Assembly (NCBI RefSeq): GCF_000956505.1
Contig: NZ_JYIX01000028.1
Location: forward strand, 1 to 64,000
DNA length: 64,000 bases
From: Microbacterium azadirachtae
GTDB taxonomy: Bacteria; Actinomycetota; Actinomycetes; Actinomycetales; Microbacteriaceae
Direction of reading: 5' to 3'
The notes beneath the pieces were generated by a model that saw only the letters and a program-made list of their open reading frames with translations, had not been told where the DNA came from and ran no database searches. A program made the position numbers and the translations under genes. Positions 23,795-34,259 of this stretch are shown one piece after another. Numbering within the stretch: position 1 is the stretch's first letter; every line of letters begins with the position of its first letter.

Positions 23795-25168
23795 ATGACC
23801 AAGCTCAGGCTTGCCATCGTCGGAGCCGGCCCCGCCGGCATCTACGCCGCCGACCTCCTGCTGAAAGCCGAACGGCGCTTCGACGTCTCGATCGACCTCT
23901 TCGAACAGCTGCCCGCGCCGTACGGCCTGGTCCGCTACGGCGTCGCACCCGACCACCCGCGCATCAAGGGCATCATCACGGCACTGCGCGACGTGCTGGA
24001 CCGCGGCGACATCCGCCTGTTCGGCAACGTGAACTTCGGCACCGACATCACGCTCGAGGATCTGAAGCAGCACTACAACGCGGTGATCTTCGCGACCGGC
24101 GCCCGGCGCGACACCGGCATGGACATCCCGGGGATCGACGCCGTCGGATCCTACGGCGCCGCCGACTATGTCAGCTGGTTCGACGGGCACCCCGACGTTC
24201 CGCGCGAGTGGCCGCTCGATGCGGCGTCCGTGGCCGTCATCGGCAACGGCAACGTGGCGCTCGACGTGTCGCGCATGCTCGCGAAGCACGCCGATGACCT
24301 GCTGGTCACGGAGGTGCCGGCGAACGTCTACGAGGGCATGAAGGCCAGCGCCGTCACCGACGTGCACGTGTTCGGCCGCCGCGGGCCCGCACAGGTGAAG
24401 TTCACCCCCCTCGAGCTGCGCGAGCTCGGCGAACTGCGCGATGTCGACATGGTCGTCTACGACGAGGACTTCGACTACGACGACGCATCACGCGACGCGA
24501 TCGCCAGCAACAAGCAGGTCATGGTCATCGACCGGGTGCTGCAGGCCTGGCGCAAGCGCGACTCGGTGAACAACGCCGGCGGATCCGCGTCTCGTCGTCT
24601 GCACCTGCACTTCTGGGCGCGCCCGGTGGAGGTCCGCTCGGATGAGGACGGCCGTGTCGCCGCCCTCGTCTACGAGCGCACGAAGCCGGACGGCACGGGC
24701 GGCGCTGTCGGCACGGGAGAGCTGCGCGAGGTGCCGATCCAGGCGCTGTACCGCGCTGTCGGATACTTCGGCTCGCCGCTGCACGGCGTGCCGTTCGACA
24801 AGAAGCACGGCGTGATCCCCAACCGCGAGGGCCAGGTGCTCGCGAAGGACTCCAACCAGCGCGTGCCGGGCATCTACGCCACCGGCTGGATCAAGCGGGG
24901 ACCCGTGGGGCTCATCGGCCACACCAAGTCCGACGCCATGGAGACCGTGCGCCACCTCATCAACGACCAGGGCTCCTGGTGGCAGCCGGAGGATCCGTCC
25001 GAAGAGGCGATCCCTGCGCTGCTCGCCGAGCGCGGCGTGCGGTGGACCGACCTCGACGGCTGGCACCGGCTGGACGAGCACGAGATCGCGCTCGGCGCCC
25101 CCGAGGAGCGCGTCCGCGTGAAGCTCGTGCCGCGCGAGGACATGATCCGCGTCTCCCGCGGGGAGTGA
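23795..25168 (+). CDS. fprA: Ferredoxin/adrenodoxin-type NADP reductase
   Basis: The protein has 457 residues. FAD is bound by VGAGPAGIYAA near residue 8; PAPYGLVRYGVAPDHP and KFTPLELREL are typical of the adrenodoxin reductase/FprA family. The NADP site is seen in VAVIGNGNVALDVSRML, and ATGWIKRGPVGLIGHTKSDA is the conserved C-terminal FAD/NADP block. It should pass electrons from NADPH to ferredoxins for cytochrome P450 or other oxygenases. The ATG follows AAAGGAACC. It sits just behind the prenyl synthase gene. Confidence 0.92.
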   Translation: MTKLRLAIVGAGPAGIYAADLLLKAERRFDVSIDLFEQLPAPYGLVRYGVAPDHPRIKGIITALRDVLDRGDIRLFGNVNFGTDITLEDLKQHYNAVIFATGARRDTGMDIPGIDAVGSYGAADYVSWFDGHPDVPREWPLDAASVAVIGNGNVALDVSRMLAKHADDLLVTEVPANVYEGMKASAVTDVHVFGRRGPAQVKFTPLELRELGELRDVDMVVYDEDFDYDDASRDAIASNKQVMVIDRVLQAWRKRDSVNNAGGSASRRLHLHFWARPVEVRSDEDGRVAALVYERTKPDGTGGAVGTGELREVPIQALYRAVGYFGSPLHGVPFDKKHGVIPNREGQVLAKDSNQRVPGIYATGWIKRGPVGLIGHTKSDAMETVRHLINDQGSWWQPEDPSEEAIPALLAERGVRWTDLDGWHRLDEHEIALGAPEERVRVKLVPREDMIRVSRGE

Positions 25169-25214
25169 CGTCCCCGGTCGAGCCGGGTCTCTGAGCGAGC
25201 CGCAGGGCGGTCCC

Positions 25215-25649
25215 TCACTTCTTGGCGGTCACCTCGACCGTGAACGCCACGTGCTTGCCCGAGGCGCTGTTGTCCATCGTGACCTTCGTCGTGCCCTCGG
25301 CGAGGGCGTCGAGACCCGGGTTGAACTGGGCGGACCCGTCGTCCTTGCCCGGTGCGAACGAGACGATCTTCGCGTCGGCGATATCGGCCGTCCAGTGCGT
25401 GAAGTCCTTGTCGTCGCCGGTGAGGTCGATCGTGTTGCCGAGGGGCACCTGGACCGTGGTCCCGTCGATCGAGCCGAGGTCGGCGATGATCGGCGGCAGC
25501 GCGCCGGCACCCGTGGCCGAGGGGGCGCTGCTCGTGCTCGCGGCGGGCGTCGTGCCGCCGGAGCAGCCGGCGAGCCCGAGAGCCGCGGTGGCGAGTGCGG
25601 TGCCCGCGACGAGGCCGGCGATCGAACGGTGCAGTCGAGTGCGGATCAT
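25215..25649 (-). CDS. Lipoprotein of unknown function
   Basis: The protein has 144 residues with lipobox LAGC (Cys29). The mature part after a Ser/Ala/Thr linker is one small strand-rich domain (TTVQVPLGNTIDLTGDD, then KHVAFTVEVTAKK), possibly Ig-like or an inhibitor fold; no family was assigned. The start at 25649 follows a strong AGGAGGAAT. It is convergent with fprA and divergent from the hydrolase starting at 25738. Confidence 0.75.
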   Translation of the reverse strand: MIRTRLHRSIAGLVAGTALATAALGLAGCSGGTTPAASTSSAPSATGAGALPPIIADLGSIDGTTVQVPLGNTIDLTGDDKDFTHWTADIADAKIVSFAPGKDDGSAQFNPGLDALAEGTTKVTMDNSASGKHVAFTVEVTAKK

Positions 25650-25725
25650 GATTCCTCCTGTGCGGTGCGCGTCGATGTGCCCAGCGTAGGGGAGGGGTGC
25701 CACGAGCGCCGCGGGGCGACGTGGA

Positions 25726-25731
25726 TACTCT
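25726..25731 (+). promoter_or_regulatory. -10 box, leaderless layout
   Basis: TACTCT is followed by GGGTCC and the ATG at 25738. Confidence 0.55.
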
Positions 25732-25737
25732 GGGTCC

Positions 25738-26781
25738 ATGAGCCGCTCCGATCCCGCCGCCTGGACGGCCGACGTGCTCGGCGACGAGTTCGAGCAGCTC
25801 ACGCTGCCGCTCGGATCCGATGACGAGGGAGAGGTCGTCGCGACCCTGGTGCGTGCGCTGCCGCACCGCACCGCGTGGCAGCGGCTCTTCGGAGACGGCC
25901 GGCAGCTCGCCGACACCGATGTGCTGTACGTGCACGGCTGGTCGGACTACTTCTTCCAGAAGCGGCTGGCGCGGTTCTGGACCGGTCGCGGCGCCCGGTT
26001 CTTCGCACTGGATCTGCGCAAGTACGGACGGAGCCTGCGCGACTATCAGACTCCGGGCTACATCGGGAGCCTCGACGACTACGACCGGGACATCGCGGCG
26101 GCGCTCGCCGCCATGCAGGCGGGCTCCGACGCGGTCGGCCGCCGGCTGGTGCTGCTCGGTCACTCCACGGGAGGGCTGATCCTCAGCCTGTGGGCCGCAC
26201 GGAACCCCGGCGTCGCTTCGGCGGTGGTCCTGAACAGTCCGTGGCTGGAGTTCCAGCTGTCGCGCTTCACGCGCGAGACGATCACTCCGCTCGTGGGGCT
26301 GCGCGCCAAGTACCGCCCGCTCGATCGGGCGCCCCAGGTCGACCTCGGCTACTACACCCGCGCGCAGCAGGAGGCTGCTGACCCCGCGGATCCCATGGAC
26401 GTGAACCTCGCCTGGCGGCCGGCGCAGACGATGGCCGTGCACGCCGGCTGGCTGCACGCGATCTTGGCCGGGCACGCGACGATCGCCGCAGGGATCGCGA
26501 TCGGCGTTCCGGTGTGCGTGCTCCTCTCGCAGCGCAGCGCCGTGCCGACGGCCTGGTCGGACGACCTCACCCGCGCGGACAGCGTGCTGGTCGTCGACGA
26601 CATCGCCAGGGCCGCGCTGAAGATCGGCCCCTCGGTCACGATCGAGCGGATCGACGGCGCGCTGCACGACGTCTTCCTGTCCCGGCACGATGCGCGCGAG
26701 CTGGCCTACGACCGGCTCGGCTACTGGGTCGACGGCTGGTCCGCCGCGGATCGCGCCGCGCGGCGGACGTCACCCGCCTGA
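25738..26781 (+). CDS. Alpha/beta hydrolase (serine lipase/esterase type)
   Basis: The protein has 347 residues. VLYVHGWSDYFF forms the oxyanion-loop HG motif, LVLLGHSTGGLI carries the nucleophile in GHSTG, and GALHDVFLS supplies a likely catalytic His near the end. The layout resembles the monoacylglycerol lipase/esterase group. It is probably cytoplasmic, as no signal peptide is present. The ATG is placed by the -10 box six bases upstream. The substrate is unknown. Confidence 0.82.
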   Translation: MSRSDPAAWTADVLGDEFEQLTLPLGSDDEGEVVATLVRALPHRTAWQRLFGDGRQLADTDVLYVHGWSDYFFQKRLARFWTGRGARFFALDLRKYGRSLRDYQTPGYIGSLDDYDRDIAAALAAMQAGSDAVGRRLVLLGHSTGGLILSLWAARNPGVASAVVLNSPWLEFQLSRFTRETITPLVGLRAKYRPLDRAPQVDLGYYTRAQQEAADPADPMDVNLAWRPAQTMAVHAGWLHAILAGHATIAAGIAIGVPVCVLLSQRSAVPTAWSDDLTRADSVLVVDDIARAALKIGPSVTIERIDGALHDVFLSRHDARELAYDRLGYWVDGWSAADRAARRTSPA

Positions 26782-26812
26782 CGGACGCCCCGGACGCGGA
26801 TCCGGCCCGGAC

Positions 26813-27466
26813 TCACTCCACGAGGTGCATGGCGCGCATGAGGTGCTCCGCCGTGTGGCCGTCGCCGGCGAGGATCGCCTCGGACAGGGCGGCATGCCGC
26901 CCGCGCATGACGTCGCGCTGCGACGCGTCGACGGACCACGGCCGCAGGTTGCGGGACAGCGGCATGCTCGTCTCGTCCAGGACGGAGCTGAGGATCTCGT
27001 TGTCGCACCGCTCCGCCAGATAGTGCAGGAGCGCCCAGCGCTCCGCCGAGAGCGCGGCCGGATCGTCGAGGCCGTCGTCCAGGGCGCGAGCCAGGGCTGC
27101 GGCCTCCTTGCGCTCGGCGGCGCTCAGCCGGGGCACGGCGATCGCCGCGACCGCCCCGCCGAGATAGCCCGCGTACTCCAGGGTCTTCGCCGTGAGTTCG
27201 GGCGGGACCTCGGTGACCTGCGTGTACCGGCTCGGATACATCTCGACCAGGCCGACCCGCTCGAGACGCTGGAGCGCCTCGCGGATCGGCATCCGTGAGA
27301 CGCCGAACTTCTCGGCCAGATCCGCATCCCTGATGCGCGATCCCGCCGGCAGCGTGCCGTCGATGATCGACGCACCGACCTGCTGATACACCTCTTCAGC
27401 GAGAAGCTGTTTCGTCGCCCCCAGCGGCGACCGTACTACGCCAGTCAACGGACCGCGTTCGCCCAT
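26813..27466 (-). CDS. GntR-family regulator (FadR/FCD type)
   Basis: The protein has 217 residues. The winged helix (about 15-80) contains RIRDADLAEKFGVSRMPIRE and ALQRLERVGLVEM, and the C-terminal helical ligand domain (about 95-210) fits the FCD group, which usually senses organic acids. The start at 27466 follows GGGGGT; a further upstream ATG at 27526 would include operator-like DNA. An inverted repeat immediately upstream (27468-27483) suggests autoregulation. No catabolic genes lie next to it, so its target is unknown. Confidence 0.85.
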   Translation of the reverse strand: MGERGPLTGVVRSPLGATKQLLAEEVYQQVGASIIDGTLPAGSRIRDADLAEKFGVSRMPIREALQRLERVGLVEMYPSRYTQVTEVPPELTAKTLEYAGYLGGAVAAIAVPRLSAAERKEAAALARALDDGLDDPAALSAERWALLHYLAERCDNEILSSVLDETSMPLSRNLRPWSVDASQRDVMRGRHAALSEAILAGDGHTAEHLMRAMHLVE

Positions 27467-27467
27467 C

Positions 27468-27483
27468 ACTACCCCCAAGTAGT
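27468..27483. promoter_or_regulatory. Candidate GntR operator
   Basis: ACTACCCCCAAGTAGT is an inverted repeat (ACTAC/GTAGT) two bases before the regulator start. A second palindrome, ATACCGGTAT, lies at 27527-27536. Confidence 0.4.
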
Positions 27484-27647
27484 TACCCCAGAACAGCACT
27501 ATCTCACTGGGAGGGGGCAAACCCAAATACCGGTATCGAAGTGATGAACATGCCGTGCATTCGGCGACATCGAGCGGTGTTTCCGCGACGTTCCGGCGGG
27601 GTGCACGGTGGGAACGGCGATCGGGGCGGAGATCGGCGCGGGACGGC

Positions 27648-27932
27648 TCAGCTGCGTCGGCGGGTCAGATGCACGGCGACGTCTTGTCCCTCCGCCTTGC
27701 CGATCGCGCGGCGGATCGTGCTCGAGACCGGGAGCTTGTGCGTGCCGTCGCCCAGGGCCATGAAGGCTCCGTCGAACGGGTGCCCGTCGACGGTTCCGGA
27801 CACCTTGACGAGTCCCCGCGTCCCGAAGATCGTCGCGGAGTCCGGCAGCTGCACGCAGATCCAGGTGTCGCCCTCGCGGACGCGCCCGAGCGTGGCGGTG
27901 AAGGCGATGTCCAGCGGCCCGATCGTGCTCAT
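27648..27932 (-). CDS. DUF1905 domain protein
   Basis: The protein has 94 residues and spans a single DUF1905 domain: [40 protein letters not shown] and [19 protein letters not shown] are its conserved parts. It is a small beta-barrel protein of unknown role. Its ATG overlaps the stop of the VOC protein gene by four bases (ATGA), so the two are translationally coupled. Confidence 0.85.
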   Translation of the reverse strand: MSTIGPLDIAFTATLGRVREGDTWICVQLPDSATIFGTRGLVKVSGTVDGHPFDGAFMALGDGTHKLPVSSTIRRAIGKAEGQDVAVHLTRRRS

Positions 27933-28336
27933 GACGCGATCCTCTCACCGGCGCTCTGATCCGTCGTCTGGTCAGTGCTCGTGATCGAGAACGCATTGCC
28001 GTCCGGGTCGCGGAACGCGAACATCGCCGGCACTCCGGGCCACCGCAGGATCTCGTCGACGTCGATGCCCTCGGCGAGCATCGCGGCATGGGCGGCGTCG
28101 ACATCGTCGGACGTGAACCGGATCCCGATCGATCCGCGGTGGACGGCGGGATCCGCCGGTTCGAGCGTGAGGATCACGTTCCCGCTCCCGGGGGCGAGCT
28201 CGATCCAGCGCCCGTTCGGCGTCGGTGCGTCGCGCAGCACCGCGAAGCCGAGCCGGCGGTAGAACCGCAGCGCGTCGTCCTGGTCGTTCACGGGGATGCT
28301 GACCGTGCGGACCCCGGTGATGTGCATGCTGTCCAT
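27929..28336 (-). CDS. VOC-family (glyoxalase/bleomycin-resistance-like) protein
   Basis: The protein has 135 residues. [20 protein letters not shown] opens the first beta-alpha-beta-beta-beta unit, and [20 protein letters not shown] closes the second with the metal-ligand region. The family includes isomerases, dioxygenases and drug-binding proteins; the substrate is unknown. It may start at the first or fourth codon (two Met). It is coupled to the DUF1905 gene downstream. Confidence 0.85.
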   Translation of the reverse strand: MDSMHITGVRTVSIPVNDQDDALRFYRRLGFAVLRDAPTPNGRWIELAPGSGNVILTLEPADPAVHRGSIGIRFTSDDVDAAHAAMLAEGIDVDEILRWPGVPAMFAFRDPDGNAFSITSTDQTTDQSAGERIAS

Positions 28337-28433
28337 GAGTGTCCCTTTCGGATCGGAGGTTCCGTTCAGAAAGGTGACGATCGAGGACGCGCGCGATCGA
28401 CATGCCGCCTCGGATTCGAGGCGGTGCGCCGGC

Positions 28434-28922
28434 TCAGCGGAAGTTGATGAACTGCAGATCGAGATCCAGATCGGATCCCTTGAGCAGCGCGATCACGGCC
28501 TGCAGGTCGTCGCGGCTCTTGGACTGCACGCGCAGCTCGTCGCCCTGGATCTGCGACTTCACCGACTTCGGGCCCTCGTCGCGGATGATCTTGCCGATCT
28601 TCTTGGCGTTCTCGGAGCTGATGCCCTCCTTGAGGGTCGACTCGAGGCGGAACTCCTTGCCGCTCGCGGTCGGCTCGCCGGATTCCAGGCTCTTCAGCGA
28701 GATGCCGCGCTTGATGAGCTTGGTCTGGAACACGTCCAGCACGGCCCGCACGCGCTCGTCCGAGTTCGCCAGGATCACGATCTTCTCGCCGCTCCACGCG
28801 ATCGAGGCGCCGACTCCCTTGAAGTCGTAGCGCTGCTCGATCTCCTTGCGCGCCTGGTTGAGGGCGTTGTCGGCCTCCTGGCGATCCACCTTGGACACGA
28901 TGTCGAATGAGCTGTCAGCCAT
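28434..28922 (-). CDS. yajQ: YajQ-family (UPF0234) nucleotide-binding protein
   Basis: The protein has 162 residues and is a full-length member: [47 protein letters not shown] and the terminal FINFR are diagnostic. Two ferredoxin-like repeats bind nucleotides or RNA; some homologues bind cyclic di-GMP. The ATG at 28922 lies six bases after TACACT on the minus strand. Confidence 0.93.
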   Translation of the reverse strand: MADSSFDIVSKVDRQEADNALNQARKEIEQRYDFKGVGASIAWSGEKIVILANSDERVRAVLDVFQTKLIKRGISLKSLESGEPTASGKEFRLESTLKEGISSENAKKIGKIIRDEGPKSVKSQIQGDELRVQSKSRDDLQAVIALLKGSDLDLDLQFINFR

Positions 28923-28928
28923 ACAGGC

Positions 28929-28934
28929 AGTGTA
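28929..28934 (-). promoter_or_regulatory. -10 box of yajQ, leaderless layout
   Basis: On the minus strand TACACT (28934-28929) is followed by GCCTGT and the ATG at 28922. Confidence 0.55.
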
Positions 28935-28947
28935 ACGAGCGTCGGCG

Positions 28948-29967
28948 TCAGGCGGTTCCGTGCACGGCGCCGCCCGGGCGTGCCGTCGAGGAGCGCACCA
29001 CGAACCGCGGAGTGAGCGTGCGGTGCTCGGGGGCCGCACCCGGGTTGTCCAGCTGGGCGAGCAGCAGGTGCGCGGCGAGACGGCCCTGGCCGGCAGGATC
29101 CTGGGCGAGCGTGGTCAGCCCGAAGAACGCCGACAGCTTGTGGTCGTCGATGCCGACGACGGACAGGTCGTCCGGCACGCGCAGGCCCAGGTCGCGCGCG
29201 GCGAGCATGCAGCCGATCCCGATCTCGTCGCTCGCGGCGAAGATCGCGGTCGGCCGGTCGTGCGCGAGCAGCGCCTTCGCGGCCGCGTACCCGGACGGGA
29301 TGTCGAAGTCCGCCTCCCAGAACCCTGTCCCCTCCACCTCGAGCCCCGCGGCCCGCATGGCCGACAGCCAGCCGTCGTACCGGGCGTCGCCGAGCTGGAA
29401 CGCGCTGGCGATCGTCCGACCTGCCCCGACGTACGCGATCCGGGTGTGCCCGAGCGAGAGCAGGTGCTCGGTGGCGAGGGTCGCCATCCGGGCATTGTCG
29501 ACGTCGACCGCGGTCGCGCCCTCGATGTAGCCGCCGATGCTGACCACGGGCTTGCCGAGCGCCCGCAGCGCACGGATCTCGTCGGGCGTCAGTTCGATGC
29601 TCGCGGCGATCAGGCCGTCGATGCTCGCCCGGCGCAGCGAGCTGCCGAACACCTGATCGCGCTGGGATTCGTTGCCCTGCAGGTCGTACAGGGTCACGTC
29701 GTACCCCTGACTGAGCAGCACGGACTCGATGCCGGTGAGCAGGTCCGTGAAGAACCAGCGATCGATGAACGGCACCATGAAGCCGATGTGCCTGGTGCGC
29801 CCTGAGGCGAGCCCCGAGGCGTTCGACGAGACCACGTAGCCGAGCTCCGCCGCCGCCGCCAGGACCTTCTCCCGCGTCGCGGCTGAGGCGGTCTTCCCGT
29901 TCAGGGCGCGCGAGACCGTGGCGGTGGACACACCGGCGAGACGCGCCACATCGGCGATGTCAGCCAC
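28948..29967 (-). CDS. LacI-family repressor of the maltodextrin locus
   Basis: The protein has 339 residues. The N-terminal HTH and hinge read [35 protein letters not shown] and ASGLASGR, and the periplasmic-binding-like sensor domain follows. It is divergent from the binding-protein gene at 30293, and two LacI-type operators lie between them. By position it should repress transport and hydrolysis genes until a malto-oligosaccharide binds. The ATG at 29967 has GGAGGCC upstream (complement of GGCCTCC at 29970-29976). Confidence 0.9.
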   Translation of the reverse strand: MADIADVARLAGVSTATVSRALNGKTASAATREKVLAAAAELGYVVSSNASGLASGRTRHIGFMVPFIDRWFFTDLLTGIESVLLSQGYDVTLYDLQGNESQRDQVFGSSLRRASIDGLIAASIELTPDEIRALRALGKPVVSIGGYIEGATAVDVDNARMATLATEHLLSLGHTRIAYVGAGRTIASAFQLGDARYDGWLSAMRAAGLEVEGTGFWEADFDIPSGYAAAKALLAHDRPTAIFAASDEIGIGCMLAARDLGLRVPDDLSVVGIDDHKLSAFFGLTTLAQDPAGQGRLAAHLLLAQLDNPGAAPEHRTLTPRFVVRSSTARPGGAVHGTA

Positions 29968-30063
29968 GAGGCCTCCTGGGAAGTCGGGTCAAGGAAGGGT
30001 ACCGGTCCGACCCGGCGCGCAAGGGTCGCAGGAGAGATCTGCGGTGGTCGTTCGGATCATTGT

Positions 30064-30077
30064 TGTAAACGCTTCCG
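30064..30077. promoter_or_regulatory. LacI-type operator 1
   Basis: TGTAAACGCTTCCG matches the TGnAAnCGnTTnCA-type consensus of LacI/GalR regulators. It lies about 100 bases upstream of the repressor gene start and can serve both directions. Confidence 0.7.
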
Positions 30078-30196
30078 TGCAATGCAAGCCCGAGTCCGTT
30101 ACGTCTGGATCCCAATGGAGACAAAGAAATCACCGAGGCATCATCGCCGGAGGCGAGGCAAGCAAGGGTTGCGCGAAGGGGATCGGATCCGCATAC

Positions 30197-30210
30197 TGTA
30201 AACGCTTGCG
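30197..30210. promoter_or_regulatory. LacI-type operator 2
   Basis: TGTAAACGCTTGCG repeats the first operator almost exactly, 133 bases away and about 83 bases before the binding-protein start. Paired operators could support looping. Confidence 0.7.
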
Positions 30211-30292
30211 TTCTGGCAGGCGGGGCGCGCGCCGATCCGGCGCACGATCGGAGCCGATCGCGCTCCCACTAAGCACCGAGAGAGGTACACCG

Positions 30293-31531
30293 ATGAAGGT
30301 GAACAGGAAGAGCGTCGTCGCGTTCGGCGCACTCCTCGTGGCCGGCGCACTGGCGCTGACCGGCTGCGGCAGCAACGGCAGTGGCAGCGGATCGTCCGCG
30401 GGCGGCGACAAGACCACGAGCTCGCTCACGGTCTGGGTCGACTCCAACCGCGCGGCCGCGATGAAGCAGGTCGCCGCCGACTTCAAGAAGGACAAGGGCA
30501 TCACCATCAACCTGGTGGTCAAGGACTTCGGCAAGATCCGCGACGACTTCACCGCCCAGGTCCCCACCGGCAAGGGCCCCGACATCACGATCGGCGCGCA
30601 CGACTGGATCGGATCCTTCGTCAAGGACGGCCTGGTCGCGCCGATCGAGCTGGGCGACTCCGCCTCCAAGTTTGAGAAGGTCGCGATGTCGGCCGTCACC
30701 TACGACAGCAAGGTCTACGGCCTGCCCTACGCGATCGAGAACATCGCGATCCTGCGCAACACCGCTCTCGCCGACTCGACCCCGGCCACCTACGACGAGA
30801 TGATCGCGAAGGGCAGGACTGCGGGAACCAAGTACCCGTTCCTGATCGGACTCGACGCCGCCACGGGCGACGCGTACCACACGTACCCGTTCGAGACCTC
30901 GTTCGGCGGCCAGGTCTTCGCGCAGAACACCGACGGCAGCTACGACGCCAAGAAGCTCACGATCGGCGACGAGTCGGGCCAGAAGTTCGCCACGTGGCTG
31001 GGCGCGCAGGGCGCGGCCGGCATCTTCAACCCCGGCCTGACCGGCGACCTCGCGAAGGCCGCGTTCAACGCGGGCGAGGCCCCGTACTTCATCAGCGGCC
31101 CGTGGAACCTGCCCGACGCCGAGAAGGCCGGCATCAAGGTCTCCGTCGACCCGATCCCCAGCGCCGGCGGCCAGGAGGCCCGTCCGTTCGCCGGCGTGCA
31201 GGCGTTCTTCGTGAACGCGAAGTCGAAGAACACCCTCGCCGCGAACGAGTTCCTGGTGAACTACCTCGCCACCCCCGCCGTGCAGACCGCGCTCTACAAG
31301 GCCGGCGGACGTCCGCCGGCACTGACCGAGTCGTTCCAGGCCGCGCAGTCCGACCCGGCCGTGGCCGGCTTCGCCAAGGTCGGCGCGAACGCCGTGCCGA
31401 TGCCCTCGGTGCCCGAGATGGGCTCCGTGTGGGACGACTGGGGCAAGTCCGAGGTCGCCATCATCAAGGGTGCGGACCCGGCGAGCACCTGGACCACCAT
31501 GGCCCAGGCGATCCAGACGAAGATCGGCTGA
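30293..31531 (+). CDS. malE: Maltodextrin ABC transporter, lipid-anchored binding protein
   Basis: The protein has 412 residues with lipobox LTGC (Cys25) and a Gly/Ser linker. The mature part is a family 1 extracellular binding protein: LTVWVDSNRAAAMKQVAADF, GPDITIGAHDWIGSF and FISGPWNLPDAEKAGI match maltose/maltodextrin receptors. It delivers oligosaccharides to the MalFG permease encoded just downstream. GAGAGG precedes the ATG at 30293. A strong stem-loop after its stop may protect this part of the message. Confidence 0.9.
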   Translation: MKVNRKSVVAFGALLVAGALALTGCGSNGSGSGSSAGGDKTTSSLTVWVDSNRAAAMKQVAADFKKDKGITINLVVKDFGKIRDDFTAQVPTGKGPDITIGAHDWIGSFVKDGLVAPIELGDSASKFEKVAMSAVTYDSKVYGLPYAIENIAILRNTALADSTPATYDEMIAKGRTAGTKYPFLIGLDAATGDAYHTYPFETSFGGQVFAQNTDGSYDAKKLTIGDESGQKFATWLGAQGAAGIFNPGLTGDLAKAAFNAGEAPYFISGPWNLPDAEKAGIKVSVDPIPSAGGQEARPFAGVQAFFVNAKSKNTLAANEFLVNYLATPAVQTALYKAGGRPPALTESFQAAQSDPAVAGFAKVGANAVPMPSVPEMGSVWDDWGKSEVAIIKGADPASTWTTMAQAIQTKIG

Positions 31532-31547
31532 CCCGGTCCGGAACCCG

Positions 31548-31583
31548 GTGCGGGGAGGCACGCGATCGTGTGCCTCCCCGCAC
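31548..31583 (+). terminator. Intercistronic stem-loop after malE
   Basis: GTGCGGGGAGGCAC (31548-31561) and GTGCCTCCCCGCAC (31570-31583) pair perfectly over 14 bases around an 8-base loop, with no T tract. It probably stabilises the malE part of the message or partially attenuates the permease genes. Confidence 0.7.
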
Positions 31584-31617
31584 CACCGCCCGCTGACGAC
31601 GTTGTGAAGGGGTCGAG

Positions 31618-33234
<1,617 letters not shown>

Positions 33235-33235
33235 C

Positions 33236-34162
33236 ATGACCGACATCGCATCGACCTCCGTCCCGACGGCCACCGCGGCGCTGCTCGCTCCTCCGGCGCC
33301 GCGCACCCGCCGTCCGTTCGGCCGCTGGTTCCGGGAGACCGGCTGGCGCCACATCATCGGCATCGTCATGCTCGTGTTCGCCGGCTTCCCGCTGGTGTAC
33401 GTGCTGTCCGCCTCGCTGAACCCCGGCGGCACGCTGCTCAGCACGAACGGGCTGTTCTCGAAGATCAGCCTGGACAACTACGTGCAGCTGTTCCAGGATC
33501 CGTCCCGCCCCTACGGCGCCTGGTTCCTGAACACGCTCTTCATCGGCGTGCTCGCCGCGGTGTCCAGCGTCTTCCTGTGCGCGCTCGCCGCATATGCCTT
33601 CTCGCGCATGCGCTTCCGCGGACGCCGCACCGGGCTGATGACCCTGCTGCTCGTGCAGATGTTCCCGCAGCTGCTGGCGATCGTGGCGATCTTCCTGCTC
33701 ATGTCCGCGATCGGCGACATCTTCCCCGCGCTCGGCCTGAACTCGCAGATCGGCCTGATCCTCGTCTACCTGGGCGGCGCACTGGGCACGAACACCTTCC
33801 TGATGTACGGCTTCTTCAACACGATCCCCGCATCGATCGACGAGGCGGCGAAGATCGACGGCGCGGGCCATGCGCGGATCTTCTTCACGATCACCCTCCG
33901 CCTGGTCGCCCCCATCCTCGCGGTGGTCGGACTGCTGGCCTTCATCGGCATCACGGGGGACTTCCTGATCGCGTCCACCGTGCTCATCTCCCCGGAGAAG
34001 CAGACGCTCGCGGTCGGCCTCTACCAGTACGTCTCGACCGACGCGAAGAACTACGCGGTGTTCGCGGCCGGGGCCGTCCTGGCGGCGATCCTGCCGATGG
34101 TCCTGTTCCTCTCGCTGCAGAAGTACATCGTCGGCGGGCTCACCGCCGGTAGCGTGAAGTAG
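33236..34162 (+). CDS. malG: Maltodextrin ABC transporter permease MalG
   Basis: The protein has 308 residues and six membrane helices, with the EAA loop EAAKIDGAGHARIFFTITLR. It forms the channel with MalF. No ATP-binding subunit gene lies in the locus; actinobacteria commonly share one MsiK-type ATPase among several sugar transporters, which is the likely case here (inference). Confidence 0.93.
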   Translation: MTDIASTSVPTATAALLAPPAPRTRRPFGRWFRETGWRHIIGIVMLVFAGFPLVYVLSASLNPGGTLLSTNGLFSKISLDNYVQLFQDPSRPYGAWFLNTLFIGVLAAVSSVFLCALAAYAFSRMRFRGRRTGLMTLLLVQMFPQLLAIVAIFLLMSAIGDIFPALGLNSQIGLILVYLGGALGTNTFLMYGFFNTIPASIDEAAKIDGAGHARIFFTITLRLVAPILAVVGLLAFIGITGDFLIASTVLISPEKQTLAVGLYQYVSTDAKNYAVFAAGAVLAAILPMVLFLSLQKYIVGGLTAGSVK

Positions 34163-34259
34163 CGATCCTCGAAACACAACTCAAGGGCTCTGTCACGGCA
34201 CCGGTCGTGCAACCACGTCGACTCCCGGCGGGCTGCCGCCGCACTCGGAAAGGCCTGAC

